DNA of 64,000 nucleotides from Microvelia longipes (taxonomy: Eukaryota > Arthropoda > Insecta > Hemiptera > Veliidae): the NCBI GenBank assembly GCA_018340805.1, contig JACMZG010001911.1, positions 33,049,214 through 33,113,213 on the forward strand. Reading direction: 5' to 3'. Positions 49,521 through 61,500 of this stretch are shown one piece after another. Position 1 is the first letter of the stretch. Each line of letters starts with the position of its first letter. The notes under the pieces are model-generated. The model searched no databases and had not been told where the DNA came from. It saw only the letters and a list, made by a program, of their open reading frames with translations. Made by a program: the position numbers and the translations under genes.

Positions 49521-49869
49521 AATGTTTTGACAGCAAAAATCGGTAAATTGGGTAAAACTTGTCGTCAAAAAAAGCCCATATTAAAATTTTTGGGACCCTG
49601 AATAGAATGAAACCGGTCCGGAGTCGATACGACTATTGTAAGTGGCCAAAAGGACCGTAGTAAATTACCATAAAACCTAATATACGGTCAAAACAAAAAT
49701 GTTCGATGGGAGTATCGATTTCCATGTTTCTTAGAGCACTTAATCGAGGAAAGCAGTTCCGAAGTCAATACGACAACTATCAAGCTAGGGTCTACAGTTT
49801 GAAATCATAGTACCTGACACCATAATAATTACTATTTACCATCATAATTACACTATATATAAGTATAAC
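49521..49869. other. Unassigned
   Basis: CCGGAGTCGATACGACTATTG (49618) and CCGAAGTCAATACGACAACTATC (49758) are two related words about 140 bp apart. A distant match (CAGTCAATACGACCACC) is at 19602. Too little to define a family. Confidence 0.35.
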
Positions 49870-50275
49870 TACAAAATAATTCACAAGCCTGGCAAATTTT
49901 CTAAATGCCGGTAGAAACAATCTATATTTCTTACTTAAGTCTCGTATAAGCTTTATAATCTGAGCAGTAGCATTAAAGCTTCTAATTAATTTTTCCTGGT
50001 TTTTTAAAAGAAAATGAGATAAATGAGTAAGAATAATGACGTGCATTGCCGTGTTTGGTGTGATGACTGAGTAAGTTATTAAGTTTTATATAATGTATAT
50101 ATAATATGCACGTTTCCTTTGAAAAATCTGAAAAAAATAAATAACAAATTTTGATGCTACTGCTAATGTTATGAAGTATATACCAGAAACTTATGTAAAA
50201 CATAGATAAGCACGTAGAAGCACGAATTTCAAAGAAAATTCGCCAGTCTTGCGGACCACTGCGCCAGAATTTTTG
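49870..50275. mobile_element. rep-C fold-back copy
   Basis: Left arm: TTTCTTACTTAAGTCTCGTATAAGCTTTATAATCTGAGCAGTAGC. Right arm: GCTACTGCTAATGTTATGAAGTATATACCAGAAACTTATG..AAGCACG..TTCAAAGAAAATTCGCCAGTCTTGCGGACCACTGCGCCAGAA. The outer left end is eroded. Confidence 0.65.
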
Positions 50276-50414
50276 TAAATTGAGATACTTTTAAGAACGC
50301 TGTTCTATCCCTTAAATGTTTTCTTTAAGTTTTTTTTTCATAATTTCTCAAACCGCTTTTGGACAATTTTCAAAGGAACTATAAGCTAATAAAAAGGGTC
50401 ATGGACGGGGGAGA
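50276..50414. other. Short unassigned spacer
   Basis: Nothing recognised between the rep-C and rep-A copies. Confidence 0.4.
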
Positions 50415-51070
50415 TGACTTTCCCACATATTACCGTAAATATATAGGCAATGTATTGTGTTAGCCAAAAAATCCGAAACCGGGATTTTACCTGAATTATC
50501 CGATTCAGGTGTTTTAAAGACCTCCAGAGTGGTTTTTACAAAGTTGTATGTTTATATGTGTGTGTGAGTACATGTGTATCTGAAATCATCGTAGCTCCCA
50601 GGGTTTTTATGCTACAGAGTTGAAATTTGGTACAAAAATTAATCTTTAGGTCTAGTTGTGCTATCCGGAAAATAATTTTTATGGCGTCATTTAACCCCCA
50701 ATTGAGACAGCAAAATTTCATAGAACCCAAAAAATTGTTCCATTGATTTTATATTTGGCGCGTATAAAGTCATACATAAGACTAACATATTGTTCCGTTT
50801 AATTATTACCTTTAGTTCAATTTTCATTAAATAACTTGAGTAAGATATTTAAAAAAAATTGAGTTTCGTTTCAATACAACAAATATATGTAAGGCTTTTG
50901 TTGGATCATAATAATTAAGCAGCATCAAGCGAGGGGCCTGCATTGGCACTGACCTCTAAGGGTAAAAAAAATTTTCAACCTCAGTATAAGCGAAGCGTGT
51001 CCGAGGTAAGGAGAATGAGCGAAACAAATCCGATGTGGTTGCTGAGGAGAAGTACCACGGTACCGATCAT
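50415..51070 (-). mobile_element. rep-A, long copy, minus orientation
   Basis: AAAAAATCCGAAACCGGGATTTTACC, GACCTCCAGAGTGGTTTT, TGTATCTGAAATCATCGTAGCTCCC, TACAGAGTTGAAATTTGGTACAAAAATTAATC, ATGGCGTCATTTAACCC, GTTTCAATACAACAAATATATG, ATAATAATTAAGCAGCATCAAGCGAGG, AAGCGAAGCGTGTCCGAGG. It is collinear with 11960-12740. Confidence 0.7.
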
Positions 51071-51324
51071 ATTAAAGTTAGTTTAAGTAATGTGATACAG
51101 CATAATGAACGTCAATTGTTCAGGTTCTAAAGCGTTACAAGCTCAAAATACGACTTGTTGTGGATGTACTTAAAGCAACTTAAGTAGCAAAACTAAATCA
51201 TAGTACAAAACTTAAGTACCTAATGTCCTTTTATCAGTTAAAAATTAAAAGAAAAGGGCATACAATAAATTTTTATAAAGGATTAGAAATAATAAAATTA
51301 AAACTAGATCATAAACAGCGTAGG

Positions 51325-51490
51325 CTGAACTGTAGGAACTACATTGTGTGAGTTTTGTAGAGTATTGAGTTTTTATCCATGATTTCCTACATCCTAAAGA
51401 TGCCTCCAACAGTGGTAGCGGAACATCGGATTCTTCGTCTACATTGACGCTGACACCACCGGAAGACTCGAATCTTCATAAAACTAGTTC
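51325..51490 (+). repeat. rep-F copy
   Basis: GAGTTTTTATCCATGATTTCCTACATCC, AAGATGCCTCCAACAGTGG, GAACATCGGATTCTTCGTCTACATTGACG, ACCACCGGAAGACTCG. Compare 31310-31400 and 57090-57180. Confidence 0.6.
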
Positions 51491-53235
51491 ATTTCCCGGT
51501 AATAAATTATACTTCTTAATTATAACTTAATTATACTTCTTTATTATCCTTTTTAAGTCATCTCTTATTCTTAAGAAAATTGAGGATTTTCTTATTCACC
51601 AATTAATGCGTATTGAGCAAGTATCAAACGACTAATACAAATAATAATATAAATATTAGGGTTATAGAGGTAATTTTTTTAAAAAGAATAATTTTTATTA
51701 ATAAATAAATGGTGTTTAACAGAAGTTAATAATGGTGCTGACTTTAATGGCAGCACCGTTATTTCCTTTCTGGTCCAGAGGAATTTAGAAATAAACTGAC
51801 TGATTCTTGATGAAGAAGAGGCTCAGTCTTATAAATGTGTCCGAATATTTCTTCTATAACCTAAAGTCTGCGGAATAAAGAAATTCTCAAGATACTCCTC
51901 TGGTCAGATTCACCATTCATAGATAGACGTACTTTGTAAAGGTGTGCCAAATTTTGATTCGATTAGTGAAATTTTCGATTTTTCGTTAATTTTTGACTCA
52001 AAATAGTTTACAAGGGTCTTTCGGGCAGCTCACTACACCTAAAGTAATAAAATGGAGCGGCTTATAGTATGCTATTATGTTTCAACAAATTTCACATACT
52101 ATATCATTTATAGTCAACAAATATTATAATTCAATCAAATATTCTCAGCAATACTAAATTTAAATTGAAAAAAGAAACTGCAAGCAACTCTGAGAGAATA
52201 GGTTACTAAATTATTTAAAATCTTTTAGTATGATTTTAGAGTCAAAAGAAATAAATAAGCTTGAATGCTTGAATTCAAAATTAAATTAAAACAATTAAGC
52301 ATTAGAAGATAATTAAAATTCAAATATTTAAGTAACAGTAAACATAAAAGTAAGTTTAGTTTATAAAAGCCCAAATAAAATATTCACAAAAGAAAAAGAA
52401 AAGTAATAAAATTAGCGTAACTTTCTCATTTTTCCAGAAATTCTATTAAATATTTAAAAAGGCCTTAGGCATATTTAAATTAAGTTTTAAAGTTATTTAA
52501 ATATAAAGAAACAACAGAAATACTTAACCACAAAAAACTAACTCTTACAAATTTCAATAAATTCTGAAAAAGGAAACTAAAATCAAAGATATTTTAGAGA
52601 GAGAGAGATGGATTTGTTCGGGAACTAAGAAAGAACAAACAAAATACGACCCTGTTTAATTTCATAGACTTACAATAAAACAGTCATAATTATAGTATAT
52701 TATGTTACAAGACCCTGGAGGTCTTTTTTTACCGAACGATATTTACCGTCAAGCTATGCGAGACAGAAAAAAGAGCATGTTTTTCTGGCGCAGTGATGGT
52801 AAACAAGTATTAAGAAGAAAAACACTGTAATGTATAAAAATTTGATGGTACACTCCTTTCGATTGCCTCGTTGGCCAGAAGTCTCAATTCTGGCGGCGTA
52901 TTTTCAATATCTGAATCACTATCAGTGATTATTAATTACTTGGTAGTAAATAATTAATAGCTCACTTCCCAAAATTAAAACATCGTAAACAAAAACGTTT
53001 GATTATTTATTTAATAAAAAAAAAGTAAGAGGAAGGTAATATTATAACCTTGTAGTTGTCGCAAACCTGCGATTTATTTATTTATTTATTATTTTATTTT
53101 GGCTTAATTATAATAAGGATAAGAAAACTAGTATCACAGGCTGAAAAGGGAGTAAGTCTGTGACAGTAGTAAACTACTAGCGCTCACCTAGTGGACATTT
53201 GAAAAACTACAAATCTGTCACAGACGATAAAAAAA
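51491..53235. other. AT-rich DNA, minor repeats
   Basis: TTTTTCTGGCGCAGTGATGG (52780-52799) equals the outer end of rep-C in isolation. ATTAATTACTTGG..AATAATTAAT is near 52930. No gene. Confidence 0.45.
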
Positions 53236-53300
53236 CACTACCATTTAGAGGATGTAAATTGCCAACTTTACAGCCGCCCGAAAAAAAGAATAAGAAGTAG
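53236..53300. repeat. Small dispersed repeat, first copy
   Basis: GAGGATGTAAATTGCCAACTTTACAGCCGCCCGAAAAAA recurs at 55522-55560 as AGGATGTAGAGTGGCTACTCTACAGCCGCCCGAAAAAA. Confidence 0.6.
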
Positions 53301-55234
53301 ACAGACAGTATGATTGAAGAAATTGACCTATCAGAAATAAACACGTTGCTTACAAAATTTACAATATAAAGCGGAGCTTCACTTCTTTAGAGGATTGGTG
53401 AAACACGCAAACAGATCTTAAAGACAATACTTACAAGTATAAATGTACACATAATGTTCTTATAAGATAATGTAAATGATTACATCAGATCTAATTAAAT
53501 CTGTACCTAATTAAAATTACAGTTAATATATTATTATTATAAATGATAATTTATAATACCTTGTAAGTCTAAAATAATGTTTTCACCTAGAATAATACTT
53601 TCACTTAAAAATAATATAAGTATAAAGTAATATTTATATAACATTAAAACTTAATGTTATATAAAATAACATTAAGATTAACTTATCATAATAATAATTA
53701 TTATGTTAAGCATTTAACTACAAATGCAATTTTGATAAATACATTTTTTGATCAATGATCTTTTATTACTTTTTTATTACAATAATTCTTATTATTTTAA
53801 GAGTATGAATCGATCTTAAATAATATATTTTTGATAAATGGTTGATATAACATTTCTATTGTTTTTAACTTAATCCTCGTAATGGAATCAAAGCACGTAA
53901 AGGTGGGATAGAGAAGTCATGGACTGTAAAATATGACGCAATTAATAACAAATACTCTAGAAAGAGTCTACCAACATAAAATGTATGACATAGTACGTAT
54001 AGGCTTCCACGGTTAAAATTTTCCGACGCACCATATGTTTTTTCCTGTTAAAAAATATTTGCAGGGAGAATATCCCCAAGTTTATCAAGGGTTAGAGAAT
54101 TTTTAAGTGTACTTAAGCATTGCAAAGGCTTTTAGAACCATTGACCTAATGTCCCTAATAAAAGAAACACGAGTTTCAAAATTTCCATAATAATTCTAGA
54201 AGGCCAGAACTAACACAGATTAAAAAGTTAGTAGGCTCTTAAACTAACATTTACACACTGACGAGATAAGAAAACTATTAGTAAGCATAGGAAAAAATGT
54301 AAATAAATAATTATCCAAACGAATTAAATAGAAACTACATAATCTAAGTAATAAACTGTATATGACTAAATATATATAGTAACAGAAGTAAACTAATTAA
54401 ACAACGCAATCTATTTTTGATATGATAAATATTTGAATTCGATGACTTGGAAAAACAAACTGTTGCAAACAAATAGTATTTCGGTTTAAAAAAAATTAAG
54501 CGTTTGAAAAGAGTTATCAAATTTAAATAAATTATTTTAAATAGATGTTAAGTTATAGAATATAAATCACTGTTGGATTTAATAAAAACGTTTTATTGAT
54601 CGAATTAAAAAACTTAGAGAACTGCTAGACCTTCAACTAGCCATCTAACTAAAGAATTAAATACAGTCGGGATAAACCCCGATAGGAATCTACTAACAAG
54701 GAATTTAAAAGTAAAATCGCTTGATTAAGATAGGCTTAAAACAGAATGACACTTGTTTTATATTTCCTGCATTTTAAAGCCTATATGATACAGGAAAAGC
54801 CCTTCGATTTAAATAACGTCAGAGTAAGAGAGACGAGAAAGTTGTTAGGAATCTTGAACGCTTAAGAGGAAAAGGGGAAAGTGGTTTGGGAAGGGTAAAG
54901 TGATTGATAGAACAGATTATGGTTTCGGTATCAAGACCCTTTAAATTGGTGTACATCAGATCCCGGACACCATTTACTGTTCAGACGACACTTTAGGCAA
55001 CAACTGTTCACATTATATCATGTTTGCAGTATTAGAGTGTCTAAACATGTTTCAGCGTAAGTTAATTCAATAAATCACTCAGATAGCAAAGAAAAAGAAC
55101 ATAAAAAATTAGAAAAACACTTTGCCCACCAATATTGGTAACAGTAAACGCTAGGCATGGCTATAGCTTAAGAGGCGCAATAACTCTTCCTTTCCATAAG
55201 GAATAAAAATCCAGGTACTTAAAACTCCGGAACT
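53301..55234. other. AT-rich DNA, no gene supported
   Basis: Small AT-rich inverted repeats such as AACATTAAAACTTAATGTT (53640) and AACATTAAG. No coding or RNA evidence. Confidence 0.45.
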
Positions 55235-55445
55235 TTGCCTAGCCATATCGGATTCGCTATCCGCTCGTTCTCAGGATATAGAATTCACCTATTTATTATT
55301 GCAGTTCGTCTTCGAACTCGCTTTACTCGTCCTCCGACATTAAAACTATACGTTTTGTTCCCTGCAGACAACCATCCAGATATTGGCCTCGCTCGATGCT
55401 GCATAACATCATTAATCCAACAAAACCGTAGATACTAGACTACAA
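55235..55445 (+). mobile_element. rep-A 5' part with two signature motifs
   Basis: CGGATTCGCTATCCGCTCGTTCTCAGG, TTCGAACTCGCTTTACTCGTCCTC, GCCTCGCTCGATGCTGCATAAC. It matches 42820-42990 and 63790-63985. Confidence 0.6.
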
Positions 55446-55600
55446 CTACAAGAACAGGATACAGCCGAGCCGATTTTAAAGTCAATTATATTGTTTTTCA
55501 ATTTTAAGAACTGATAGGATTAGGATGTAGAGTGGCTACTCTACAGCCGCCCGAAAAAAATATACCTACCTTTTAGAAACCTTTGTAGGTTTCTACCATA
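55446..55600. repeat. Small dispersed repeat, second copy, with hairpin
   Basis: TAGAGTGGCTACTCTACAGCCGCCCG (see 53236), then AAACCTTTGTAGGTTTCTACCATACAAGAAACC with partial self-complementarity. Confidence 0.5.
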
Positions 55601-55835
55601 CAAGAAACCTATACTTCCTTGTATAAACACACTAAGAGCTACGGTAATAACAAACATATACACACCTGCAGACAGAGAAAAACCAGTCAAAAGGTCTTAA
55701 AACCTCAGAAAACGACAGTTGAGTTGGATTCCCGGATTCGGAATTTAAGTGCAAACCCATTCCATTCCTACGGAATGAATGCGTTTTCATTCCTCTTTTA
55801 TGCCTAGGGTATAAAAGAGAAAAGATCATATAGCT
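55601..55835 (+). mobile_element. rep-A terminal block
   Basis: CTAAGAGCTACGGTAATAACA, ACACACCTGCAGACAGAG, AACCAGTCAAAAGGTCTTAAAACC, CCGGATTCGGAATTT, TATGCCTAGGGTATAAAAGAG. Diverged but collinear with 38600-38800. It lies about 900 bp upstream of the CAP gene. Confidence 0.55.
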
Positions 55836-56714
55836 TTTGACGCTACAGAGTTTTGCAAAACATGAATAGTTAACACAATATTTAACGAAACAGAGTGAGA
55901 CATGACATTATGTTGAGGCTTCAATAATGATGTGGAACAAAGCCCAAATGTAGCATTTCATTTTGCTTGTTACATTTCCTAGGTGTCACTCTCACAATTT
56001 ATGTGTCACTTAGGGGTCAGAAAAGTTCATGTTTATGTTCATTCATGTCCATAATATGATTTATTCACTCTGCCTCCGTGGCTGTGATCGTATAATCATT
56101 TGTATAATTAGGTCCGGGATTCGCAGCCAATGCTACAAAATTAACATAAGGCTAAGTTCTAAGTTAATATTAATGGTATTTGTATTAAGTATTTGAGAGT
56201 ATAATTAAAAATTTATATTGTAATGACTAAACTAACAAGTTGAACAAACTAGTTAACTTCTTGTCTACCTTAATATTGTTTTGTTAGGCAATAGATCGTC
56301 AAAAAATAGTTCACGCAATGCACGAGGAAGCAGCACATGTACATGTCAAAAATTACCTAATAAACGTGACTATAGTGTCACGACTAATAATTTACTAATA
56401 AACACAAGATATATTGTCTCAAAAATACTTTAATTAATAGATTTTATCAATATTTTTATAGGAAGTTCCGCAATCAATTTGTTAAAAATAAAATAGAACC
56501 GTCCTTAACATTGCTATACAAATGTTATTTCCAAACAACAAGACGATAATAAGTTGAATTGCTGTCTTCGGAATTAAAATACTTAAAAATTCACAAAAAC
56601 GTCAGGGATTTTTGATAAAATAAAATTTATTTGATTAAATACATAAATTAAATTAAAGTATTGTGAAGGCTAAACAGCTGAAAATAAGGAAAAATGTCTT
56701 GCATACAAAGCTAG
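55836..56714. other. Upstream flank of the CAP gene
   Basis: It contains a SINE-head-like fragment at 56071-56127 (CCTCCGTGGCTGTGATCG .. AGGTCCGGGATTCGCAGCC, with A- and B-box-like words). The rest is AT-rich and unassigned. Confidence 0.4.
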
Positions 56715-56721
56715 TATAAAA
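56715..56721 (+). promoter_or_regulatory. TATA box of the CAP gene
   Basis: TATAAAA lies 68 bp upstream of the start codon. Transcription would begin near 56745-56750, leaving a 5' UTR of about 35 nt, a common arrangement for short secreted-protein genes. TATA-like words are common in this AT-rich DNA, so the call rests on position. Confidence 0.45.
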
Positions 56722-56782
56722 TCAGGGGTTTGTTATTCTTTAATGTATTTAGTTTTTGGGGAAGTTTAAAATATTGTATATA

Positions 56783-56859
56783 ATGGTATTAAAGTTATTA
56801 TGCCTCGTATTTTTAACTCTTCTCGCAGTTGCGTTAGCCGATGAAAACGGTCATGATCT
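56783..56859 (+). CDS. CAP gene exon 1 (signal peptide)
   Basis: It encodes the signal peptide and the first mature residues (DENGHD). The ATG at 56783 is preceded by ATATA and is the first in this transcript after the presumed TATA box. The donor CT|GTAAGT is a consensus site and splits the Leu26 codon after two bases. Confidence 0.85.
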
Positions 56860-58496
56860 GTAAGTGCTATTATTGGATTTGTATCATAACTTTACATGAT
56901 CGCTTCAACTTGATTATATCATACAGACAATAAATGAATAAACTGCGTAGGTTTCCGCGATTATTGTCATAATGATTTAGGTCTATTGGTGGGTGGCATC
57001 CTTAGGGATGTAGGACATCCCTAAGGATACCCCAAGAAAATCATTTGTAGAGCGTTGTTCGTTTAGTAGAACATTGTGTTTTCATCTATGATGTCCTACT
57101 TCCCTGAAGATGCCTCCCACAGTGGAAGTAAAACACCAGACTCTTAAACATTGACGAGTTTACCACCAAAAGACCTAAATAATCATTAAAATAAAATTGT
57201 GATTCATTCTTTCTTAATCGTTATCTATAGAACTAACCATTTTCCTTAGTAATATTTAAAAGAATTATTTACTATCCCTCTTTCACAATAGCCACACAAT
57301 CAGAAGGCAAATATATCCTAGCTCTACGATACAAGTCTGACAAATGCATTCATAATTTATCACATCAAGCACATTTTTTAAATAAAGTCAAGAAAACAAT
57401 ACTTTGTAGCCTCTAACACAGACTATATTTTATGATATAAGAAAGAGAAAGTTTTAATAATGTAGTCAGTATAAAAGAGATTTCTAGCTGAACTAGAAAA
57501 TTGAACTATATTTTCCCGAAGAAAATATAGTTACAAACAAAATTACAATATTGATAAAGAAAACTCTACACCACAACCTTAGCAGTACAATATTTTTTTG
57601 TTTTTGCGTTTCACAGCAAAAAAGACAACTTAAATACAATAATGAATAAGCGTTCTGTTTAGAACAACAATATCCAGAACAGTATACTTTTCAATACATT
57701 TTATACGGCCGCCAAACTTAATTCTATAGAGAATTCGATAATAAAAAGGGGTTCGGCCCCAGGAGTCGATTCCAGGTTCGGGAACCTCCCTGTGGCTTTA
57801 TTGCCACAGGACAAAAATATTGTGTCTTTTTCATAATTTCTTGTCACATGGCCGTTAGCTGTGAGAGTATACCATATGTTCAAATAAAAAGAACTTTGAT
57901 CCCGCAATCCTTGCCGTGGCATTTTGGCCACAGTTTTTGTCGAACCGTTTAAGTTTTTTTTAAAAAAAACCAATTATAAACGATTTAGCGTGAGTAAGTC
58001 TCGTTTGGATCAGAACAAGCGAAAAGACTAGTTAGTAAGAGGCAAACACAGCGTCTACACACAGTTATATAAACTCACATTCCTATGCATATTACTCACG
58101 GACATATATATTTTGGAACTTTCATAAGCGCCGTTTTTATGCTTATATAAAAGTATATTTTACATTGAAATTTTGGATAAAAAACGAAAGATAAATAATT
58201 GTTTCAGAGCATTATAACAATGGTTTTATGATGAATAAGTGGTTAAAACCTCTTAGTAAAGTTATAAATTGTAAAATAATAGTCCCTGAAGCGTTGCATA
58301 GCCCAGAACCGTTTTTGCTTGAGTAAAAGAGCGATTTGTTTTTGCTGTACACATTTTAGCAGTGAATGTCATTTTCCAATAGACATTATAGCGGGAGTTA
58401 AAATACGGAGTGGGGTCAAAATCTGTATTAAAGGTACTTAATCACGGAAAAATATATTTTATATACATAAACAACTATAATATATAAATATAATAA

Positions 58497-58548
<52 letters not shown>

Positions 58549-61500
58549 CTATACATATATTGTAAGCAGGCTATCTAAAATATTTCCATTTTATAAGTTT
58601 ATTACAAAAAACTAATTGTAATGCGATAGTCTGCAAGCCGGGCGAATTTCTTGCTTGCTTGTTTCAGCACCAAATTAATTCTTGCTTAGGTCTACGATTT
58701 ATACTTCATAGTCGGAACAGCAGCAATTCAACTTGTCTGTCAATAAGCATGGAGCATGGATGTTTCGAAGGAAATGCGCAAACGTTTTGTAAAGTAGCAT
58801 AAACAGAGCGTTGTATGACTACCAAAAATGTAGTTAGGTTTTGATTATGCAAGACCCATTATAGTTTTTGAATAACCTATGCAATAAAGATTCATATTCC
58901 AAAGGAAATTCGCCCGGCTAGCGGATCACTGCGCTAGATTTTTAAGATAAAAATAAAAATTTTGTGGCGGCACACCTCATTTCGCAAGGGTATACGTAAC
59001 AAAATATCCTTTAAAATACGTTTGAAGAAAGTATTTAAGTGTAGATCTCAAGTTAATATCTGAAGTTAAAAGTAAATATTATTTTTTACAGTGAGGAAAG
59101 AGCACTAGTCGTAGATATGAAATCATTTAAAAGACAAAATTTAAACTGTCACAATAAATATAGAAGTATTCATCAGGCTGATCCACTATATTACTCACAA
59201 CAGGTACTTTCCGCAATTAGTATTTAATTAGAATTAAATAAATTGAATATTCTAGTCACCACAGTCCAGGCTCGTGGCCATGACGGGGCCAGGGAAATAA
59301 CTTCGCCCACCGCATTGACGAAGTAGTTTTCAGCAGAAGTCCCTCAAAGGTGTGCGAAAAACATCACACACTTAGGGATAGGTTTCGCCCTCTCTAAATA
59401 TTTTAGCTGGCTACGGGCCAGCCATAGCCATGATTTATATAAGTAAAGATCCCAACAAAAACACAAGCGCGTAAAAAATGAGTCAAGTCTAGCGTAAAAA
59501 GTTGTGAAATCATTGGATAAGCCTCCGATGATATCATTGGGTAATGATAATCATTGGATAAGCCTCCAATGAAACTTTTGTGAAAAGTTTGGATAAGTCC
59601 AAACTTCCTAATTATGCTTGTCAATATACGAGGTCTTGGCCGTTTCACATTGTAGGTAGACCATTGCACAGCTTGAGGTAGTGTAGTACTAAAGGTCTAA
59701 TATAGAGTGTTTACAGTAGACATACATTATAAAAATACATTCAGTCTATTTAATAAGCGCACTATTGTGTGTGCTGCGTAATGGCCAAAACATCGTAAAT
59801 TTAGATGCATAATAAGAAACTTTTGACTTGGCTTATCCAATGATCCCCACAACGTTTTAAAGCTTAAAACGTATGTTTTACAAAATACGCCAAGAAATAT
59901 TATTAAATTATTAATTAGTTACAGTATATTTCACCATTAATTTATTATTAAACAGCACCAATTTGTTTAATTAAACGTTATAGTACGACACACGGCTAAA
60001 ACTAGTTGACAGCGTGGGAAAATAATGCGAGGGAGCCAATGAGGTTAGTCCTGTATGTTAAACCAAGCCCTTAATTTATAATCAGGCCAACCTTATTGGT
60101 TCCAGAACACTCTTTTCCAACGCTGTCAAATGATTTCAGCCGTGTGTAATTGAGGCTAGGATTACCTTTCAACTAAGGTAGAACTTAGGCAGAAGGAACT
60201 GCAACAGTTAGATTTTGATAATTTTTATCAAACATTTGGTATATAACATATACCAAATTTAATTTATTTATACCAAATTTAAATTTAAAAAGTGTCTACG
60301 TTTGCTGGAGGACGTACTTGTCTACGTCTAAGTGTCTACCTTACCATAGAATTTTGATTTATATGTAATGTATTTACATATGGAATGTAGTTATATCTAA
60401 ATAGATTCTTACAATAATTATATTACAAATATATATAAATAAAGTAATAAATATAGACGATTTGTGTCTATATTTGTGCGCGATACTTAAGGCTTGTTTA
60501 CACTTTAGATAAACATTGAAATAAAAATGAATTAAAATACTGTATCGTCTATTATATGCAATAAAGTCAACAAATACTTCTATCAGATTCAATAAACAAA
60601 TTTTAATGTCATATAATAACAACAAATAATACATTAAATTGTTTTAAAAAAGTATGCTAGCGGGACGTTCCTCATTTTAGGAGTCCCCTACTATCGAGGA
60701 TCCTTAGATACTTATGCTTTATTGGGGCGCTCACCTCAGTCAAATAAATATGATATTGATATAAATTATAAATTACTATAAATTGTAAAGCTAAATTCTG
60801 TTGACAAAAATTAACCTGTTTTTATATTGCAAACACAAAATATGTACAAATCATATAATTATATAATATTATTATAATAATGCCAAGTGTAACTTAAATT
60901 TTCCTAACTTTAATTGCTTCAAATAAATTCTCAAATCGATGAATTTATTCTAATTTGACTCTACCTCAATTTAGCTTATTTATTTATTTATTATACTAAT
61001 CTATTATACCTATAACTTGCAAAAACTTAAAAATAATTTTTATTTCTAGCTTACTACTAAAGCTCAAAATAAAGCTAAACAACTAGCACAGGCTGATAAT
61101 AAGAAACGAAGCAGCCACGGAATAAACATTTATTACAACAGAACTCGTATAGACGGTCACACTGCATGTGAGTTTTGGTATGAGGAAAACAAATATTACG
61201 ATTATACAAAGGAAAATCCAAAAAATTTTAATAAAGTTGGTAAGTAGATTTATAAATACTATAATATAGCAATAAGCACTGAAGCGGTTTGAAAGAACGG
61301 ACTTGGGATTGAGTAATAGTACACAACGCATCCAGAGAGGAAAACGAAACTTAGCTAGAGTGTGAATTTGCAGCCCGAGGGAAGCGAGGTTTTTAATGTA
61401 ACATGAGTAGAACAAAGACGTTTTACTCGCATGTTGAGTACCGAAAGTTATCTACGATTGTTAGGTCTTGAAAAGATAAATAACAATAACTACAGTGTAT

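Larger units (their letters stand above)
56860..59091 (+). other. CAP gene intron 1
   Basis: 2.2 kb. It holds a perfect 14-bp hairpin (56998-57028), a rep-F copy (57045-57180), a (TA)n tract (58491-58556) and a rep-C copy (58615-58935). 57749-57786 (CGGCCCCAGGAGTCGATTCC, GGTTCGGGAACCTCCC) is GC-richer and SINE-like. The 90-codon minus-strand frame there (57701-57973) is not supported as a gene. Confidence 0.75.
59204..61049 (+). other. CAP gene intron 2
   Basis: 1.85 kb, containing rep-E (59440-59755), a fold-back element (59988-60147) and rep-G (about 60150-60300). The remainder is AT-rich without further signal. Confidence 0.75.

Noticed and set aside
57701..57973. 90-codon minus-strand frame in CAP intron 1
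   Set aside because: It overlaps SINE-like GC-richer sequence; no domain.
59403..59669. 88-codon minus-strand frame
   Set aside because: It lies in repeat rep-E, and the other rep-E copy does not keep it open.
61083..61415. 110-codon minus-strand frame
   Set aside because: Antisense to CAP exon 3, which has conserved protein signatures and correct splice sites.
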